64,000 nt of DNA from Jilunia laotingensis. Lineage in GTDB: Bacteria > Bacteroidota > Bacteroidia > Bacteroidales > Bacteroidaceae. Position 1 is the stretch's first letter, and the number at the start of each line of letters is the position of its first letter. The notes under the pieces were generated by a model. The model did not search any database and was not told the origin of the DNA. It worked only from the letters and a program-made list of their open reading frames with translations. This document shows, in pieces, positions 34,933 to 42,547 of the stretch. The DNA is taken from contig NZ_JACRTF010000001.1 in the NCBI RefSeq assembly GCF_014385165.1, forward strand, positions 1,922,001 through 1,986,000, in the 5' to 3' direction. A program made the translations under genes and the position numbers.

Positions 34933-35041
34933 ATGAATTTAGCTTAATTTTAAAGAAATAACGCGCTTATTTCTTAAATAAATATTTGATTATGAACACC
35001 CTATTGATAAAAAGACTATATTCACGGTACGTAAGAATGGT

Positions 35042-35080
35042 AGATTAAGTAATCTGGACACGAAATAGTATATATACTAT
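35042..35080. promoter_or_regulatory. Two palindromes upstream of tonB
   Basis: AGATTA-ag-TAATCT (35042-35055) and the perfect 16-bp ATAGTATATATACTAT (35065-35080) lie 39-77 bp before the TonB start. Candidate operators, or simply AT-rich chance symmetry in the second case. Confidence 0.35.
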
Positions 35081-35118
35081 ATATATTTTCTATTATTAAT
35101 TACTTAAATTCATTTTTT

Positions 35119-35802
35119 ATGGAAGTAAAGAAATCCAAAAGAGCAGCGATTGAGAGCCTGAGAGGTACTTGGTTGCTTATGGGATTCGTAGTAGTGCTTG
35201 CTTTCATGTTTGTTTCGTTCGAATGGACACAGCATGACATCAATGTCGCTTCCGGCTCGCTCGCCGATGAACCCCTGTTTGTAGAGACACTTCTACCGAT
35301 TACGTTTCAGGAAAAGAAACTGGAGCCGCCTCCTGCCCCCGTGCTAAAAGCAGCAGAATTGTTGTCGATTGTGGACGATGAGGATGTGGAAGCAAATACC
35401 GTAATCAATTCCTCTGAAGATCTGAATACACCGGTTGATATCATTTATACACCGGTAAATATAAAGACTGAAGAGCCGGTGGAAGAAGATATTTTTGTTC
35501 TTGTAGAGAATATGCCGGAGTTCCCGGGAGGGAATGGGGCGCTATTCCAATATCTGAGCAAAAATATTAAGTATCCTGCCATTCCCCAGGAAGAGGGGAT
35601 TCAAGGACGAGTAATAATTCAATTTGTGGTAGACAAAGATGGGACGATTACAGATCCTGTGGTAGTTCGCAGTGTAGATCCATATTTGGATAAAGAAGCA
35701 CTTCGTGTAATAAAAGCGATGCCGAAATGGAAACCTGGTTTGCAGCGTAACAAGGCGGTTAGAGTGAAATACACGGTGCCCGTAGCTTTCAGATTACAAT
35801 AG
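35119..35802 (+). CDS. tonB: Energy-transducing TonB protein
   Basis: 227 residues. A short cytoplasmic start (MEVKKSKRAAIESLRGTW) leads to a single inner-membrane helix (LLMGFVVVLAFMFVSF). A Pro/Glu-rich spacer (residues ~75-125: PPPAPVLKAAELLS, TPVDIIYTPVNIKTEEPVEED) spans the periplasm, and a TonB C-terminal domain follows (FPGGNGALFQYLSKNIKYPAIPQEEGIQGRVIIQFVVDKDGTITDPVVVRSVDPYLDKEALRVIKAMPKWKPG). It would carry proton-motive energy to receptors such as that at 31740 or the SusC at 15727. ExbB/ExbD genes are not in the window. A strong terminator follows. Confidence 0.92.
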   Translation: MEVKKSKRAAIESLRGTWLLMGFVVVLAFMFVSFEWTQHDINVASGSLADEPLFVETLLPITFQEKKLEPPPAPVLKAAELLSIVDDEDVEANTVINSSEDLNTPVDIIYTPVNIKTEEPVEEDIFVLVENMPEFPGGNGALFQYLSKNIKYPAIPQEEGIQGRVIIQFVVDKDGTITDPVVVRSVDPYLDKEALRVIKAMPKWKPGLQRNKAVRVKYTVPVAFRLQ

Positions 35803-35827
35803 ATCTAAAGTTTAATTGATTAAAATG

Positions 35828-35867
35828 AATGAGTCGGCCCGGATGAAAACGAGCCGGCTCATTTTTT
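35828..35867 (+). terminator. Rho-independent terminator after tonB
   Basis: ATGAGTCGGC (35828-35837) pairs with GCCGGCTCAT (35853-35862) with one G-U pair, extended by GGC-type pairs, then TTTTTT. It abuts the stop of the convergent FimB-like gene at 35866. Confidence 0.82.
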
Positions 35868-36837
35868 AATCGAGCGTTGGAATATCGATCGTTTGCGTTT
35901 CTTCCTGCCAGTTGTCAAGGGTGAAACTTCCGGAGCCTCCCTCCGAAAAAATATCACCCAAAACCAGTGTCAGCGTGAGTTTGGTATTCGCTTTCAATGA
36001 CGAAGTAAGATTCTGTTTATACGTTTTGACTTCCCCTGTTTTTAGTGTGATGAAGAGTTGGAATAAAGGAGCTGCGGAAGAAGGGAAAACCATGACTGTG
36101 GCATTGCTCATTTGTGTGCCGTCCGTAGACAAAACTAACGGGAAGGTGACTGTTTTAGTCTGATTCACCGGTTCTGCCGTAAAGAAGTTTATTTTTTCGG
36201 CAATCCCTCCGATATGAACTTTCATGCTTGCTATACTCGAACTGAGTATTCCGTTATTTTTATTTTTAACGATTACTTTAATGCCGGCTACTTCACGAGA
36301 TAAAGCGGCATTTAGTTCTTCACTTCCGATTTTAGTGGATTTAACAGCAAATACAAGGTCGAATACAGGGCGATAGGTTGTATCACCTACGCTCGGGAAC
36401 AGACCAAAATATTGTTGTGACATGTCTTCACCGATGATGATTTGCGGTTCTTTGATGGCAGGTTCGGCAAAGATAGGCTCTTCATACTTGGGTGTTCCCC
36501 AATAAATCATGTTATATGTGCCTACGGGAAGGAAAATCGGGCGTGTAGAAGTGCCGAAAATTTCACCGTCCTGAATGGTATACCGTCCGTTGAACGGAGT
36601 GAGAGAACCGTTTATGTAGTTGCCGTAATAGGTAGATGTTCCCGGTAAGCAGGGATATACCTCCAATATGCCTGTCATCGGACTTTGCTCTACTCCGTTG
36701 TTGATGGAAGCACGAAGATTGGGACTTATAAGTTTCTCACTGGTTCCTCCACCGTCTTCCGGGCATATTGAGTCATCTTTGACGCAACCGGTCAATAGAA
36801 CCGTTGTCAGTAAAATCAAAAATACGGATTTATTCAT
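35866..36837 (-). CDS. FimB/Mfa2-like lipoprotein
   Basis: 323 residues with a lipoprotein signal (LLTTVLLTGCVKDDSICPE). The two-domain beta-sandwich layout typical of FimB/Mfa2 anchor or tip-like subunits of type V pili fits the sequence: a first domain with LPVGTYNMIYWGTPKYEEP and a second with EVAGIKVIVKNKNN and a closing LKANTKLTLTLVLGDIFSEGGSGSFTLDNWQEETQTIDIP. Other pilus genes (FimA/Mfa1 stalk, FimC-E) are absent nearby, so it may be an orphan surface lipoprotein of the same fold. The C-terminal Trp-containing strand is typical of these proteins. Confidence in the fold is moderate; function is inferred. Confidence 0.62.
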   Translation of the reverse strand: MNKSVFLILLTTVLLTGCVKDDSICPEDGGGTSEKLISPNLRASINNGVEQSPMTGILEVYPCLPGTSTYYGNYINGSLTPFNGRYTIQDGEIFGTSTRPIFLPVGTYNMIYWGTPKYEEPIFAEPAIKEPQIIIGEDMSQQYFGLFPSVGDTTYRPVFDLVFAVKSTKIGSEELNAALSREVAGIKVIVKNKNNGILSSSIASMKVHIGGIAEKINFFTAEPVNQTKTVTFPLVLSTDGTQMSNATVMVFPSSAAPLFQLFITLKTGEVKTYKQNLTSSLKANTKLTLTLVLGDIFSEGGSGSFTLDNWQEETQTIDIPTLD

Positions 36838-36909
36838 AATTTTAATTGTTTAGGTTAGTTATTTCAGAATAACATTAAAAATCACAATTGGTTCTATTGA
36901 CTAATGATA

Positions 36910-36917
36910 TATCTTTG
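36910..36917 (+). promoter_or_regulatory. -7 promoter box upstream of the gene at 36997
   Basis: TATCTTTG, 80 bp before the ATG. The leader contains several ACATG/CATGT units that could fold on themselves. Confidence 0.5.
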
Positions 36918-36996
36918 CATGCGAATACATGAACATGTAAATATGTAAAAATATGATTATATGTACATGTGAATTATAGATATAGTAATTGGAACC

Positions 36997-37626
36997 ATGA
37001 ATAAATTATCCTTTTTGAAGCGTCCATTGATCTGGCTTTCACGTATTTGTCACAGATGCGGTTACGGGGTGCATTCTCCTTTCGCTTTTGAACTGATAAC
37101 CTGTCTTATTTATGAAAAGACCCCTTATTATGCTTATGAACAACTGAAAGCCGAAGAAAAAAAACAGAGGAGGAACCATGCTAAAGGTTGGAAATGTGAA
37201 CCGTTGAAAGTCAAAAGGTTATTATTCCGCTTGGTGAACAGGGTACAGCCTGAAACGATTGTAGATGCGGGAGTACCCTCTTCTTCCTCTCTTTATTTAC
37301 AATCCGGAAAGGTTGGCGCGAACTATGTTTTTGCCTCCGATCTTTCAGAATTATTTTTGGAATCGGATATGCCGGTGGACTTTCTTTATTTACACAATGC
37401 TAAAAATCTGGCTTTCACGGAAGAGGTATTTCGCATTTGTGCTGCACGTACTACACAAAAAAGTGTATTTGTTATTGGGGAAATCCATGTGTCAAAGGCG
37501 ATGAGAGAGCTTTGGAAGAAAATGCAATCGGATGAAAAAGTCGGTATAACATTTGATCTTTACGACGTGGGAATACTTTTCTTTGATAAAACTAAGATAA
37601 AACAGCATTATATAGTCAACTTCTGA
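36997..37626 (+). CDS. Conserved protein, degenerate SAM-methyltransferase-like fold
   Basis: 209 residues, cytoplasmic. An N-terminal RICHRCGYGVHSPFAFELITCLIYEKTPYYAYEQL motif is characteristic of a small Bacteroidota family. After it comes a Rossmann-like pattern: VQPETIVDAGVPSSSSLYLQ in the place of the glycine-rich SAM loop (usually xLELGTGTG), then VDFLYLHNA, KSVFVIGEIHVSKAMRELWKKM and the closing GITFDLYDVGILFFDKTKIKQHYIVNF typical of class I O-methyltransferases. The glycine loop is degraded, so it may not bind SAM. It is followed 47 bp later by the adenosyltransferase gene, which has its own promoter. Function unknown. Confidence 0.6.
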   Translation: MNKLSFLKRPLIWLSRICHRCGYGVHSPFAFELITCLIYEKTPYYAYEQLKAEEKKQRRNHAKGWKCEPLKVKRLLFRLVNRVQPETIVDAGVPSSSSLYLQSGKVGANYVFASDLSELFLESDMPVDFLYLHNAKNLAFTEEVFRICAARTTQKSVFVIGEIHVSKAMRELWKKMQSDEKVGITFDLYDVGILFFDKTKIKQHYIVNF

Positions 37627-37627
37627 T

Positions 37628-37635
37628 TATCTTTG
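37628..37635 (+). promoter_or_regulatory. -7 promoter box for the cobalamin adenosyltransferase
   Basis: TATCTTTG beginning 2 bp after the previous stop codon and 39 bp before the ATG at 37674. Confidence 0.6.
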
Positions 37636-37673
37636 TGTGTTAACCATATAAATTATTTTATTAATTAACGATT

Positions 37674-38237
37674 ATGAAAAAGAGCCTTGTATATACCAAA
37701 ACTGGCGATCGTGGAACAACCGGACTAATCGGTGGTACACGTGTCCCGAAAACACACATCCGTCTTGAAGCTTATGGTACGGTGGATGAATTGAATTCCA
37801 ACCTTGGACTGTTGATTACCTATCTGAATGATGAACATGACAGTGAATTTCTCCGGAGCGTGCAAGATAAGTTGTTTGCAGTTGGTTCCCATTTGGCAAC
37901 AGATCAGGAAAAAGTACAACTGTATAATGCAAGTATTATTACTTCCGAGGATGTGGAGCAGATAGAACATGAAATTGATGCTGCAGATGAAGTTGTTCCT
38001 CCGTTGAACTCTTTTATTCTTCCCGGCGGAGTCCGAGGGGCAGCCGTTTGTCATATCTGCCGTACGGTGTGCCGTCGTGCGGAACGCCGGATTTTGGCAC
38101 TCTCCGAAAACTATACAATATCTCCCGAACTATTAGCATATGTGAACAGATTATCAGATTATTTATTCGTATTGTCGCGAAAAATCAATTTTAACGAAGG
38201 AAAAGAAGAAATAATTTGGAATAATAGTGGGAAGTGA
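37674..38237 (+). CDS. ATP:cob(I)alamin adenosyltransferase, PduO type
   Basis: 187 residues, a typical single-domain PduO-type enzyme that adds the adenosyl group of ATP to cob(I)alamin, giving the coenzyme B12 used for example by methylmalonyl-CoA mutase in propionate formation. The ATP site is seen in [39 protein letters not shown], and the helix-bundle motifs [26 protein letters not shown] and [17 protein letters not shown] are intact. Cytoplasmic trimer in known members. It has its own -7 box; the DUF2795 gene follows 70 bp later with another. Confidence 0.94.
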   Translation: MKKSLVYTKTGDRGTTGLIGGTRVPKTHIRLEAYGTVDELNSNLGLLITYLNDEHDSEFLRSVQDKLFAVGSHLATDQEKVQLYNASIITSEDVEQIEHEIDAADEVVPPLNSFILPGGVRGAAVCHICRTVCRRAERRILALSENYTISPELLAYVNRLSDYLFVLSRKINFNEGKEEIIWNNSGK

Positions 38238-38249
38238 AATATTTTATTA

Positions 38250-38257
38250 TACTTTTG
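38250..38257 (+). promoter_or_regulatory. -7 promoter box for the DUF2795 gene
   Basis: TACTTTTG fits TAnnTTTG, 49 bp before the ATG. Confidence 0.5.
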
Positions 38258-38306
38258 CCGAAAAATAGAAACATAGATATATTCACAATTTAAATACTGA
38301 AAGCTT

Positions 38307-38528
38307 ATGTATTGGACATTGGAATTAGCATCGAAACTTGAAGATGCTCCTTGGCCGGCAACTAAGGACGAGTTGATTGATTATGCCATGCGTTCGGGTG
38401 CTCCTCTTGAGGTTATTGAGAATTTGCAAGAGATGGAAGATGAAGGCGAAATCTATGAAAGTATAGAAGATATTTGGCCGGATTATCCAAGTAAAGAAGA
38501 TTTCTTCTTCAACGAAGAAGAGTATTAA
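38307..38528 (+). CDS. Small acidic DUF2795 protein
   Basis: 73 residues, strongly acidic. The sequence WTLELASKLEDAPWPATKDELIDYAMRSGAPLEVIENLQEMEDEGEIYESIEDIWPDYPSKEDFFFNEEEY matches the DUF2795 pattern, in which a short helical unit (L..L.G..WP..K.ELI..A...GAP..V...L) is followed by an acidic tail. It is widespread in Bacteroidales, with no known role. No signal peptide or membrane segment. It has its own promoter and ends at a strong terminator. Confidence 0.85.
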   Translation: MYWTLELASKLEDAPWPATKDELIDYAMRSGAPLEVIENLQEMEDEGEIYESIEDIWPDYPSKEDFFFNEEEY

Positions 38529-38553
38529 TTCGAACAAAGTTACACAGATAAAC

Positions 38554-38589
38554 AAATGCCCGGGAAGTGTGAAAACTACCGGGCATTTT
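38554..38589 (+). terminator. Bidirectional terminator after the DUF2795 gene
   Basis: AAATGCCCGG (38554-38563) pairs with CCGGGCATTT (38579-38588), 10 bp, flanked by T on one side and A on the other; between converging genes. Confidence 0.82.
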
Positions 38590-38600
38590 GTTTATCAAGC

Positions 38601-39788
38601 TTAGAATACGGGCATCTGCCAGATGAATCCTACTGATATGCGATTGGTACTGTAATTATTCTGTCCCAGTACCTTGGCACGTGAAGTAAAATCATAGGAA
38701 CGTCCTACATAGGTTAAGAAGAAATGTAGATTGGTTTCCATCGGGTAGAACTCTATTCCGGCTAAGTATCCCCATGAGGTACGATAGTTTCCTTTGGCAA
38801 TGCCTTCGGTGCTTTTGGTGACAGATGCCGTCTCGTACATCCCTTTGACGAATGCATTCCATTTCGGCTGGAAGCGATAATTCAGTTTAGTCACGACCGA
38901 TAAATAACCTGCATCAAAAGCATTATGTCCTCCGGCACGCCCAACGATACTCGTGATGGTTCCATTCCGGTCGATGCCTTCATGTGAATACATGACATCG
39001 ACAAACATGTTGAATTTGTCCAGATTCAGTTCGTTGCCAAAAGCGTAATAATACATGTTTTTACTTTTGGCTTCGTTCAGAACGGAGGCAGACCAGCGGG
39101 TTTTGATCAAATCATTGAAGTTACCGTTCCAGTTCAAAGTGTAAACCAAAGGAAGTTTCCCGGAGCGTAAGTCAGGCAATTTGCCCTCTTCATTTTCGGT
39201 GATGCCATAGGTGCTGTCGAAAGAACCGTTCCGGCTGTTTAATACCTGTAGATTGAGTTGTTGGTCGGCAGTAATGTTATAGCCGACGTTGAGACCTGTC
39301 ATAAAGTTGCTCATGTTTTCAATCATATCGCAGTATTCGTAAACGTCGATCGGGTTCAGATCGAATTCAAAACCGCCATAAGCCGCACATTGTTTTCCTG
39401 CAAAAAGGTTGAATTGATCATTCAGTTTGATACCGATACCAGCGTAGTCAATGGAGGTAGGGACATTGTCGATCATACCTCCTCCTTCGTTGGAACGGTT
39501 GAGGCGCTGGCGGTAACGGTATGAAAGCCAATTGTTGATATTTCCCTTCATTTCGATGCGGAGCTGGCGCATCTTAAAAGCTCCTTGTTCAAATCCGTCT
39601 CTGAAATTGGCATCGAAACTACCCTGCATATTAAGGTAAAGATTGAATTTGTCCGATTTCTTTTTGACATCTGTCAATTCCTCAAAGAGGGTCTTGTCGA
39701 CCATAAATTTCTTACTCTTCTCTGTGTTTTGGGCGTATAACCCTTGGATACTACCCACTAAGAGCAGTATAAACATTATTTTTTTCAT
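38601..39788 (-). CDS. Outer-membrane porin, OprO/P-like
   Basis: 395 residues with a signal peptide (MKKIMFILLLVGSIQGLYAQ). The rest is a 16-strand-type porin: FNLYLNMQGSFDANFRDGFEQGAFKMRQLRIEMKGNINNWLSYRYRQRLNRS resembles the N-terminus of phosphate-selective porin O/P proteins, and it ends in FIWQMPVF with the aromatic terminus needed for barrel insertion. It lies just upstream, on the same strand, of asparaginase and a C4-dicarboxylate exchanger. It could therefore admit asparagine or C4-acids to the periplasm; that role is inferred from position only. The 192 bp to asparaginase suggests separate or overlapping transcripts. Confidence 0.8.
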   Translation of the reverse strand: MKKIMFILLLVGSIQGLYAQNTEKSKKFMVDKTLFEELTDVKKKSDKFNLYLNMQGSFDANFRDGFEQGAFKMRQLRIEMKGNINNWLSYRYRQRLNRSNEGGGMIDNVPTSIDYAGIGIKLNDQFNLFAGKQCAAYGGFEFDLNPIDVYEYCDMIENMSNFMTGLNVGYNITADQQLNLQVLNSRNGSFDSTYGITENEEGKLPDLRSGKLPLVYTLNWNGNFNDLIKTRWSASVLNEAKSKNMYYYAFGNELNLDKFNMFVDVMYSHEGIDRNGTITSIVGRAGGHNAFDAGYLSVVTKLNYRFQPKWNAFVKGMYETASVTKSTEGIAKGNYRTSWGYLAGIEFYPMETNLHFFLTYVGRSYDFTSRAKVLGQNNYSTNRISVGFIWQMPVF

Positions 39789-39980
39789 TGCTAAGTATAG
39801 GTTTAGGTGGGGGCAAACTAATAAGATAAAAACCTTTTTATTGGGTACTCTTTTCTACAGAAAGTACGAATCAAGGGTAATAATATATTTGGTGAACTTT
39901 ATAGTCAGCCCCTACATATATAAATAGATTAATAAAACCATTTCTTATCTTTCCTTGGAAGGAAGAAGTTGCAAAAGGCT

Positions 39981-41042
39981 TTAATATTCATTGAAATATT
40001 GCTGTATCAGTTTCCAATCATTCGTCTTTGTTAATGCAAGTATTAACAGAACGCGGGCTTTCTGAGGATTCAGTTCCTGTGAAGCGATGAATTGATACTT
40101 GGCGTCATCCACTTCTGCATCGAGAGTGGTGGGGCCTGTCGGTACTCTGGAAGAGCGAACTACCAGGATTCCTTTATTTCGAGCCTCAGTCAACACGGGG
40201 AAGATGTTCTTATGGATGTTACCGTTGCCTACACCGGCGTGGATAATTCCTTTGTAACCATTGCTTAAAAGAGGAGTCACCATGTCGGCTTCAATGTTGG
40301 AGTAACTATATACGATACCGACTTTAGGAAGGGAATTCAGATTGTTAACATCGAAAACGGATTGTGTAGTATGTTTTTTCAGCGGAGATTGGTTGTAAAA
40401 CACTTTACCATTGAAAATGTAACCCAATGCACCCGAATTAGGAGCTTGGAAAGTCTGTACATCGATTGTATTCATTTTCTGTACGCTTTCGGCCCCGAGA
40501 ACCAATCCGTTCATGGCTACTAATACCCCTTTTCCTTTCGATTCTTTCGCTCCTGCCGTTACTACTGCATTATAGATATTCAGCGGGCCATCTGCACTCA
40601 GAGCGGTAGAAGGACGCATAGCCCCTGTCAGTACCACTGGTTTGTCACTTTTCACTGTCAGATTCAGGAAATAAGCCGTTTCCTCCATCGTATCGGTTCC
40701 GTGAGTGATGACGATGCCATCGATATCGGAACGCTTCAATAATTCATTGATCTTTTTGGCCAGCGTCAGCCATACAGCATCGTTCATGTCCTGTGAACCG
40801 ATCTTTACGATCTGCTCGCCCGTCACATTGGCGATGTCATTCAAACCGGGAACTGCATCAAGTAGGGTGCTGATGGCAACCTGTCCTGCCGTATAGTTGG
40901 TTGAGGTGGCCGAAGTTCCGGTTCCGGCAATTGTTCCGCCTGTTGCAAGAATGTGAATGTTAGGTTTCCCTGCAGCGAAAGCTAAAGTTACGGAGAGTAG
41001 TAAAACGACTACTGTCAGACTGGTTTTTTTAAATTCTTTCAT
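39981..41042 (-). CDS. ansB: Type II (periplasmic) L-asparaginase
   Basis: 353 residues. Signal peptide to ~LAFAAG, then the two active-site regions: HILATGGTIAGTG with the nucleophilic Thr and, further on, DGIVITHGTDTMEETAYFLNLT with the Thr-Asp pair and TGAMRPSTALSADGPLNI. It hydrolyses asparagine to aspartate and ammonia in the periplasm. It starts 35 bp after the dcu gene and very likely shares its transcript. With the exchanger and the divergently encoded aspartase it forms a complete asparagine-to-fumarate route. No truncation or missing motif is seen. Confidence 0.95.
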   Translation of the reverse strand: MKEFKKTSLTVVVLLLSVTLAFAAGKPNIHILATGGTIAGTGTSATSTNYTAGQVAISTLLDAVPGLNDIANVTGEQIVKIGSQDMNDAVWLTLAKKINELLKRSDIDGIVITHGTDTMEETAYFLNLTVKSDKPVVLTGAMRPSTALSADGPLNIYNAVVTAGAKESKGKGVLVAMNGLVLGAESVQKMNTIDVQTFQAPNSGALGYIFNGKVFYNQSPLKKHTTQSVFDVNNLNSLPKVGIVYSYSNIEADMVTPLLSNGYKGIIHAGVGNGNIHKNIFPVLTEARNKGILVVRSSRVPTGPTTLDAEVDDAKYQFIASQELNPQKARVLLILALTKTNDWKLIQQYFNEY

Positions 41043-41077
41043 GACTAAATGGTTGTTTAGGTTAATATATCGATTGT

Positions 41078-42388
41078 TTAATAGATTTGTATAAACAGTA
41101 ATCCCAAAGCGATCGCCACTACGGTGGCAACAAGTCCCGGCATCATAAAGGAATGATTCAACACATATCGCCCGATTTTTGTTGTGCCGGTACGGTCAAA
41201 ATTGATAGCCGCCACTACTGTCGGGTAATTCGGGATAAAGAAATAGCCGTTTACAGCCGGGTACATGGCAATGAGCATATAAGGGGAAATCCCTAATGCG
41301 ATGCCCAACGGCATTAATGCCCGGACAGTTGCGGCTTGGCTATATAGAAGAATGGACATGATAAAAAGTGCGATACCGAATAACCACGGCATCTGTCTTA
41401 CCAGTCCCTCAATAGATTGCGTCAGCTCTCCCATATTCCCCTGAAGGAATGTGTCACCCATCCATGCGATACCGAAAATGGCAATAACGGCTTGCATTCC
41501 TGCTGGAAATACAGAACCTTGCGTAGCTTTCATCCCATCGGTCTTGGTAAACAGCAGAATCAATGCTGCGGCACTCAACATCACAATTTCTATAATGGAG
41601 GACATACCTAGAGTGACAGTTTCTCCATCGATATAAAATGAAGGACGCATTCCTTCGATTGACCCGAAACATACGATGAATACAGTTGCTAGTATAAAGA
41701 TAAGGACTGAAATCAGTGCGTGGCGTTTGTTCTGAACATCATTGATCTTTATTTTCTGGTCTTTGATAAGCCCTTCCGCTACACGCTTTTGGTATTCCGG
41801 ATCGTCCACCAGCTCTTTGCCGACCCGCATGGAGAAGAAAGCACCTACCAATACCCCGATGATGGTGGCAGGAATGGTAATTTTCAGGATGTCGAACAAT
41901 GTGATGTCGAATCCAGCCAGTAATCCTAACAATGCAACTGTGGCTGCAGAAATCGGGCTGGCCGTAATCGCTTGTTGTGAAGCGATGACAGCGATACCGA
42001 GCGGTCTTTCCGGACGGATTTTTGTTTCGGTGGCTACTTCAGCGATGACGGGAAGTACAGAATAGGCCACGTGCCCCGTTCCCGCTATGAACGTGAAAAG
42101 ATAAGTGACAATCGGGCTTAGAATGGTGACATGTGAAGGATTTTTGCGTAATAGCCTTTCAGCGAGTTTCACCATGTAATCCAGTCCTCCGGCTGCTTGC
42201 ATGCATGAAGCTGCCGATATGACAGCGGCAATCATCAACATTACGTCGATAGGAGGGGCGGTAGGCTGCAATCCGAATCCGAAAGTAAGTATTGCTAATC
42301 CTACGCCTCCCATTACTCCCAATCCGATGCCTCCTAAACGGGCACCGATAATAATTGCTGTCAGTACAAATGCTAATTGTAGTATCAT
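41078..42388 (-). CDS. Anaerobic C4-dicarboxylate exchanger, DcuA/DcuB family
   Basis: 436 residues from the ATG at 42388 (MILQLAFVLTAIIIGARLGGIG), chosen because it matches the family's start; the frame runs on to 42412. About ten to eleven membrane helices. Family motifs PVIAEVATETKIRPERPLGIAVIASQQAITASPISAATVALLG and YPTVVAAINFDRTGTTKIGRYVLNHSFMMPGLV are intact. It exchanges aspartate or fumarate for succinate during anaerobic fumarate respiration. Gene order dcu-ansB, divergent from aspA, suggests uptake of aspartate released by the periplasmic asparaginase. DcuA and DcuB cannot be told apart by eye. Confidence 0.94.
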   Translation of the reverse strand: MILQLAFVLTAIIIGARLGGIGLGVMGGVGLAILTFGFGLQPTAPPIDVMLMIAAVISAASCMQAAGGLDYMVKLAERLLRKNPSHVTILSPIVTYLFTFIAGTGHVAYSVLPVIAEVATETKIRPERPLGIAVIASQQAITASPISAATVALLGLLAGFDITLFDILKITIPATIIGVLVGAFFSMRVGKELVDDPEYQKRVAEGLIKDQKIKINDVQNKRHALISVLIFILATVFIVCFGSIEGMRPSFYIDGETVTLGMSSIIEIVMLSAAALILLFTKTDGMKATQGSVFPAGMQAVIAIFGIAWMGDTFLQGNMGELTQSIEGLVRQMPWLFGIALFIMSILLYSQAATVRALMPLGIALGISPYMLIAMYPAVNGYFFIPNYPTVVAAINFDRTGTTKIGRYVLNHSFMMPGLVATVVAIALGLLFIQIY

Positions 42389-42525
42389 ATGTTTCCTTAT
42401 TAAAATGGACAAAGATAATGTAATTCAACCGATTGCTAAAACAACAAAAAAGAAGTTGAATAGTTTTTGCATATTTATTAAAACAATAACTCTTTTCTTA
42501 CGTTATACTTGTAACTGAAAACTTA

Positions 42526-42533
42526 TAATTTTG
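42526..42533 (+). promoter_or_regulatory. Possible aspA promoter -7 box
   Basis: TAATTTTG fits TAnnTTTG and ends 14 bp before the ATG at 42548, which would give a leader of only ~8 bases. Confidence 0.4.
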
Positions 42534-42547
42534 TTAAAACGAATATT

